Below are positions 22,776 to 28,020 of a stretch of DNA of 28,020 bases, one piece after another. The position numbers were made by a program, and so were the translations under genes. Under the pieces are notes generated by a model. The model had not been told where the DNA came from, ran no database searches, and saw nothing but the letters and a program-made list of their open reading frames with translations. Origin of the DNA: Mnemiopsis leidyi (Eukaryota > Ctenophora > Tentaculata > Lobata > Bolinopsidae); contig JH153203.1 of NCBI GenBank assembly GCA_000226015.1, forward strand, positions 24,348 through 52,367, in the 5' to 3' direction. Each line of letters opens with the position of its first letter. The stretch's first letter is position 1.

Positions 22776-25700
22776 ATGAACACGCCAGCAGCAACAACCT
22801 ATCCTCTCGGTACCACCACTTCAGCAGCCCCTCAAGATGAAGCGGTAAACGACTTGAAGAAGCCGAAGGACTTTACAGTAGAACACTTGGAGATAGTTGG
22901 CTATGTCTTGTGGGGCATCATCGTTCTCACACTTATCGGGAACTTCTGCTCCTTCTATCCCGTCCTTCACCGGGACAACTTCAAGGTTTTTTATATAGAT
23001 CCTTCTCTTCCTAATATAGATCCTTCTCTTCCTAATATAGATCCTTCTCTTCCTAATATAGATCCTTCTCTTCCTAATATAGATCCTTCTCTTTATAATA
23101 TAGATCCTTCTCTTTCTAGTATAGATCCTTCTCTTTCTAGTATAGATCCTTCTCTTCCTAATATAGATCCTTCTCTTTATGATATAGATCCTTCTCTTCC
23201 CAATATAGATCCTTCTCTTCCTAATATAGATCCTTCTCTTCCTAATATAGATCCTTCTCTTCTTTCCAATATAGATCCTTCTCTTCCGTATATAGATCCT
23301 TCTCTTCCTAATATAGATCCTTCTCTTCCTAATATAGATCCTTCTCTTCCTAATATAGATCCTTCTCTTCCTAATATAGATCCTTCTCTTCCTAATATAG
23401 ATCCTTCTCTTCCTAATATAGATCTTTCTCTTTATAATATAGATCTCACCACTTCCGTCTGCTATAGATTCCAATGTATCTATTATTGTTAAGGTAATCT
23501 CTTTTTGATTTTATCATTGGGTTTTATCATTGGGGTTTTTATTGGACATCAAACGCAAGGGCGCAAGTTCAAATACCGTTAAATTTGTCAAATTTAACAA
23601 ATAAAATGTTGTTTACAAACCTGTGGCACTCCCGCAGAAAATAATGTCGTTTGAGAACACGTTTCTAATGTCGAACGTGCTGTGTGTCGCGCTCTCGTTC
23701 GTTGACCTGTGTCTGGTGGCACTGTTGGGGATCCCAGCAGCACTCAGTTTTACTTACGACGAAAATATCGCCAAAACTTTTTACAACAGGCAAGCAATAA
23801 AGTTTTCTTCATTTTTGAATTTATATAACATGTAGCAGCTCATGAATAAGTCCAACCATGTTTCAAACATGTTCGAAACTGCCTGGCGGTAATGCTGACA
23901 ACAATCCTCTCCAGGGCGGTAGCGGACCCCTTAAGAGACCTCATCGTCTGGACTCAGCTGCTGCTGGTGGTTGGAATCTGTCTGGACCGCGCTATCCACA
24001 TCAGCAGGCCGCTCACCTATCACCTAAAACCATACATGCTAGTTCTCTATCTGGCTGTTCCGGTTTCTATTCCCCTCCTGACACTGACTATTCCCTACAT
24101 ATTGGCCGCCCAGGCAGCCATTGACAACACTAGCCTTGATCCGTTCCGTTGTAGCTCCGCCGTAAGGTACAACCAGACGTCTGGGTTGAAGAGCGGACGA
24201 GATATCTTCTTGGGTGAGCTGCGCGTGTTGTTCTTACTCTTAGCTATTCACCATTTTAGAATCCCATGTTTTTGATCTGGATAATAATGAATAGGATAAC
24301 AATCGCAACATTGCAAATTATCAAAACTATTGACCCGACTGTTTCCGCTCAGGATGCACGCTGCAGCTCGACCCCAAGGAGTGGAAGTACACGAATCTCT
24401 ATCAGACCTGGGAGAATGTTGCAAACCCGCTGATCTTGCTGCTGGCGGTTGTAGCTCTGCTGGGCACCAACTCTGTCATTGTCTGGGTGTTGGTGAAAAG
24501 CGCTCGCTTCCAGAAGAACTGTCCCGACCGGCAGGAACAGTGAGTTTTAGGAGCTAAGTTTCTAATTAGATATGTTAAGTCGTTAAGAAAGATCAGTTAG
24601 ATTGAGACAGATTTAGATTTAGGTTAACAAAGGTTTAGATTGAATGAGGTTAAGGCAGACTCAGATAGATTCACTTGATGTTTCTGTTGTTGTTGTTATG
24701 AGGCGACGTCAGAGGTTATCTTTTGAGGAGAGTCGCCTCTGCAAACGCCAGGGTACTAACGGGATCTTTGTTAAGAGTGTCTACTGTCTAGGCTCGCATC
24801 TGATCTTCTGTTTTCTCGAGTCCTGACTGTTATCAGTGACTCGATTGTCAGTTAAAGGAACAGAGGACTCATCAGATTTCTTGCAGGGTTGCTAAGAGTA
24901 TCAGAAAGACGTGTGTAGTATCCACAGTCCAGGCAGTCCTACTTCTCGCCTCCATTTTACCGCTTCGCTGGTACCAGATTAGCGATAGACTTGCAAAAAC
25001 TAATGCAAGCCCTGTGAGTAGCTGCAGTTTTTACAGCATTAGAACATTTGATACCGATTATTTTGGTATTTTCGAAATTCGATTATTATTATGTTAGAGA
25101 ATGTAGCTATCTCTATACTTTTTAATCAAATTAACTAATTAAATGTTTTATCGCATTATACGCTGTTAAATTAACATCATCGGATTTCTGTTCATATATT
25201 ATCGCTGGTTCCCTAGGAATCAGGAGCCCTGAAACATGTTTCTTTCAACTGCCAAGGTAGTTACAAATGGTAACTGTAGTTACCTGAAACTAATAACTAA
25301 TAACTTATTTTTATTCCCATCAGCAATTTAAAACAGCAGCTGGAGTGCTTATCTTCGTAGCGCCAATCTTCAATCCGTGGCTCTACTCTATCAGAATGGG
25401 CAATATCAGGAACTTCCTCTCGAAACGCTTCCAAAAATCAGGTGACTTATATCACGCGATGTAGTCATAATTAATTTTACTATATTAGGATAAATCAGCT
25501 TAATTAAGTTTAAATAAATATTTTTTAGCATTTTTTGTCAATCTGTGTTTTATTTACGTTAATTTGTGTTTTATTTATGTTAATTTATAGTAGCACTAGC
25601 AATTAAACAATACATTTCCAATAAGTTTGAATTATGCACAACCCTAACTAAACTTTTCCTGACATAGATAGTGCTAACAGACGGGGTCACTATCTCTGAG

Positions 25701-27419
25701 CGAATATTTGGTTTTCCTTTCCAAATGTTTCAGTTCCTAATTTTCAGTGCCCAAATAATTTCGTTTCCAAATGTCTCAGATTCCAAATTTTTTCGTTTAC
25801 AAATGTTTCTGTTCCCAAATGATTCGTATCCAAATGTTTCAGTTCCCAATTGTTGCAGTTCCCAAATGTTTTCGATTCCTAATGTTTTAATTGCCAATTA
25901 TTTTGGTTCCCGAAAAATTCAGTTCCCAAATTTTACCGTTTCCAAATTTTTCAGTCATAGTTTTGTGATTATGAGAATGATCTTCACAACCTCAAACCTC
26001 TTCCTCAACAAAAAGATTTTAGTTTTCTTAATAAAGTAAGGTAAACTTCCACCTTTACCACCCCCCTTGGCCTTCTATGTACACAGTTGAGGTGCCCCCG
26101 TTAGTGACCATCTTCTCTCATTAGGTTGATCCCCATGTCTCTTTGGCTACAAGGTGAATAGCTGTTCGTACCCTGTGCGTGATCTTGATTATACTGATAC
26201 CCCTTGATTAAAGGTCACGTAATGCTGTTTTGCTCACCGGCATTTAGGTACAGCAGAGCTCATTTCGATCAAATTGGGAAATACAAATTTAATAAATGGT
26301 TTCAGACTTCTTTGAAGATTCGTGATTGCATAAAAATTTGCGACGATGACAGCCCAGTAGCGAGATGCTAATATTGCTAATAGCTGAAGTACCGTGAATT
26401 TCTCTCATCAAAATTTGAGTTATATTAGTAAACTTAGTAGTTTGCTTATAGAACAAGTACTACGACTACAATTACAAAAGGTTTAGCCGGGAAAGCGGAC
26501 CAACTGATCCTAACTCAATATCCAATCGTCATTGCTTATTGCTTACGTGCAAGACTATTAGTAGTAGTACTAGAGCGGTAGGAATAGTACTAGAGCGGTA
26601 GTAGTGGAACTTGAGCGGTAGTAGTGGAACTAGAGCGGTAGTTGTGGAACTTGAGCGGTAGTTGTGGAACTAGAGCGGTAGTGAAAGTACTAGAGCGGTA
26701 GTAGTGGAACTAGAGCGGTAGTCGTGGTACTAGAGCATTAGTTCAAGTTGCGGTACTAGAGTAGTAGTTGTGGTACTAGAGCGGTAGTAGTGGAACTAAA
26801 GCAACTAGAGCGGTAGTCGTGGTACTAAAGCATTAGTTCAAGTTGCGGTACTAGAGTAGTAGTTGTGGTACTAGATCGGTAGTTGTGGTACTTGAGCGGT
26901 AGTATTGGTACTAGATGGGTAGTTGTAAAATTATAGTTGTACTAGCAGCAATTTTAGCTTGAACATGGCCCCATTGCTGACTGAAATTTTACGTCGCGCT
27001 AATTACTGCAATGGCTATCAATAGTATGTGTAGCAAAAATAAATGGAAGGAATAGGAGTAAAACCAGTTTATGGTTTTATAGTTTTATCATTACAGCATT
27101 AGCACTTATAGGCTGATCACGCACGCTCTTTACTTGCCCACGCACCATGTAGCTGATGACCTAATAAGAGGATTATCACGGTTCCCATCTAAACATTTTC
27201 CTTTCAGCTGGAGTTGTCCGGACAATTATCCAGACGGGCTGGGTGGGTAAGTCCCGTGGCGAGACGACGAGCGAGATGGGACAGTCTACCCGGAAAGTCA
27301 CCTTGACCTCCAATCTGAGCAACACTGGCGGCAATGGTTTCGGGGAGGTTACCAAGAGTCTGCTCTCACAGAAGCCAGCTGATCGAGCGTCGAAGGATTT
27401 AGAGAAACTGGAGGAATAG
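22776..27419 (+). CDS. Rhodopsin-like (class A) GPCR, gene B, complete model
   Basis: Paralog of gene A, inferred plasma-membrane receptor. Exons: 22776-22985, 23638-23789, 23915-24213, 24353-24539, 24887-25013, 25324-25441, 27208-27419; 1305 nt, 434 residues. Phases after each exon are 0,2,1,2,0,1. The last five introns match gene A in position and phase as far as gene A is visible. TM1 about 39-63 with GN 55-56; TM2 79-105 with D93 (2.50); TM3 126-148 ending DRA 145-147; TM4 161-185; TM5 243-268; TM6 290-313 with P308; TM7 327-348 with NPWLY 342-346; helix 8 after it. Loop 2 has sequons at N192 and N207 and Cys 200 and 222. The tail is rich in Ser/Thr and charged residues and ends KLEE. The base triplet just before the ATG is TAG; this is an in-frame stop or, if a 5' UTR intron exists, a possible acceptor. 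Ligand and G-protein coupling are unknown. Confidence 0.88.
22995..23446 (+). repeat. 21-bp minisatellite in intron 1 of gene B
   Basis: About 21.5 tandem copies of a 21-nt unit beginning ATAGATCC and continuing TTCTCTTCCTAAT; one copy carries 3 extra nt. It begins 9 nt inside intron 1 (22986-23637). Because the period is a multiple of three, the exon 1 frame stays open through it and would spell IDPSLPN heptads up to a stop near 23492. Copy-to-copy changes mostly alter the amino acid (P to Y, PN to SS), so no coding constraint is visible. Each unit carries CU-rich TTCTCTT. Confidence 0.96.
23790..23914 (+). other. GC-AG intron (intron 2 of gene B)
   Basis: 125-nt intron with donor AACAG|GCAAGC and acceptor CTCTCCAG. 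The junction restores an Arg codon (AG+G). The paralog has the same phase-2 intron after the same YNR residues with a normal GTCAGT donor. A likely branch site TGCTGAC lies about 20 nt before the acceptor. No GT donor close by keeps the frame and the alignment. Confidence 0.82.
25706..25955. repeat. Degenerate tandem array, about 16-bp unit, in intron 6 of gene B
   Basis: About sixteen diverged copies of CAGTTCCCAAATGTTT, 14-18 nt long, forming most of the plus-strand open frame at 25671-26039. Composition and unit length make it a low-complexity intronic array, not an exon. Confidence 0.8.
26555..26935. repeat. 20-bp minisatellite in intron 6 of gene B
   Basis: Roughly eighteen copies of GTAGTNGTGGTACTAGAGCG, with A/T variants at the GGAAC/GGTAC position. 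A longer block containing CATTAGTTCAAGTTGCGG occurs twice, 95 nt apart (26736 and 26831), so part of the array expanded as a higher-order unit. Confidence 0.93.
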
Positions 27420-28020
27420 AAGAACGGTTGGACAAGAATCAAGTCGATAATGAAATTGAAATGGGTGGAAAACTCAGTCTGGTGACCAGAGTGAAGTTAT
27501 ATTCAAATTTTTAAACATCATTGTAAACGAAATGTGATTACAATGAATTAATTTAATTTGGAGAGCGTTGGACTCGACGCTGATGGCGAAAGCGACCACA
27601 AAAGATCCGGTTTGTCAGTTCGGTTTATAACGGTGATGGGAGTAAACTTTGCTACTGTGATATTCTTATTCTCTTCCAAACTGCAGGTTTATTGAACTTG
27701 AATGTTGAAGGCTTGAACAGATAGCGGAAGATTAGGTGAAAAGACATTTTTCAGAGGCTTTAACTTTAAGTTCTACTTTATCGCTCAGCCTGATTCAACC
27801 ACGTGACATTAGTTTTGGATATTCTTTTGTTAGAACTAACTTAAAGTTATGAACTAAAAGTTAAACTTAATGATAATCTTTAAGATCTAAATCGAACTCT
27901 GAAAATATACTCATTCGTATCCCGATCATTATTAATATTTATGACCAAAACCTTGATTTTTCTGTGGAGAAATGGTACGGCATGCACGGTTGTCGCGGTG
28001 ATACCCGACTCTCGCAGCTC
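27420..28020. other. 3' flank of gene B
   Basis: Should contain the 3' UTR of gene B. I found no canonical AATAAA. No other gene or repeat was recognised up to the window edge. Confidence 0.5.

Noticed and set aside
22821-23474. Minus-strand 217-codon frame rich in Arg/Lys/Ile heptads
   Set aside because: It is the antisense of the 21-bp minisatellite and gene B exon 1. The length comes from the repeat period being a multiple of three.
23560-23580. tRNA or tRNA-SINE B-box-like GCAAGTTCAAATACC in intron 1 of gene B
   Set aside because: No A box at the right distance and no cloverleaf arms could be drawn.

Overview
The window is nuclear DNA from a metazoan, most likely an invertebrate. It holds two intron-rich rhodopsin-like GPCR genes with GT-AG (one GC-AG) splice sites, a long gene-poor spacer, many micro- and minisatellites, and no bacterial operon structure. 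I could not tell the species or phylum from the sequence.

Layout. GPCR gene A lies on the minus strand at 229-2489. Its last, tail-coding exon is beyond the left edge. GPCR gene B lies on the plus strand at 22776-27419 and appears complete: seven coding exons and 434 residues when spliced. The two genes point away from each other across about 20 kb. Five introns sit at the same positions and phases in both, so they are paralogs. Gene B has one extra intron inside the loop between TM1 and TM2, and that intron is filled by a 21-bp minisatellite.

The spacer (2490-22775) contains no gene I can support. It holds promoter-like motif clusters (near 5100, 10150 and 11900) and a diverged 1.3-kb direct duplication whose second copy starts exactly at a 10-N assembly gap. 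It also holds a 127-bp tandem duplication, the 3' end of a decayed LINE-like reverse-transcriptase ORF (13463-13943), a 250-bp pyrimidine-rich tract, a perfect 93-bp palindrome (17653-17745) and several tandem arrays.

The two receptors share unusual sequence features. The E/DRY motif reads DRA, the usual TM3 cysteine and TM4 tryptophan are absent, TM6 lacks CWxP, and a Cys pair is conserved within extracellular loop 2. NPWLY in TM7, GN in TM1 and the TM2 Asp remain. They look like a divergent orphan class A family; I cannot name a ligand. Splice models were built by hand from paralog comparison and reading frame, without transcript data.
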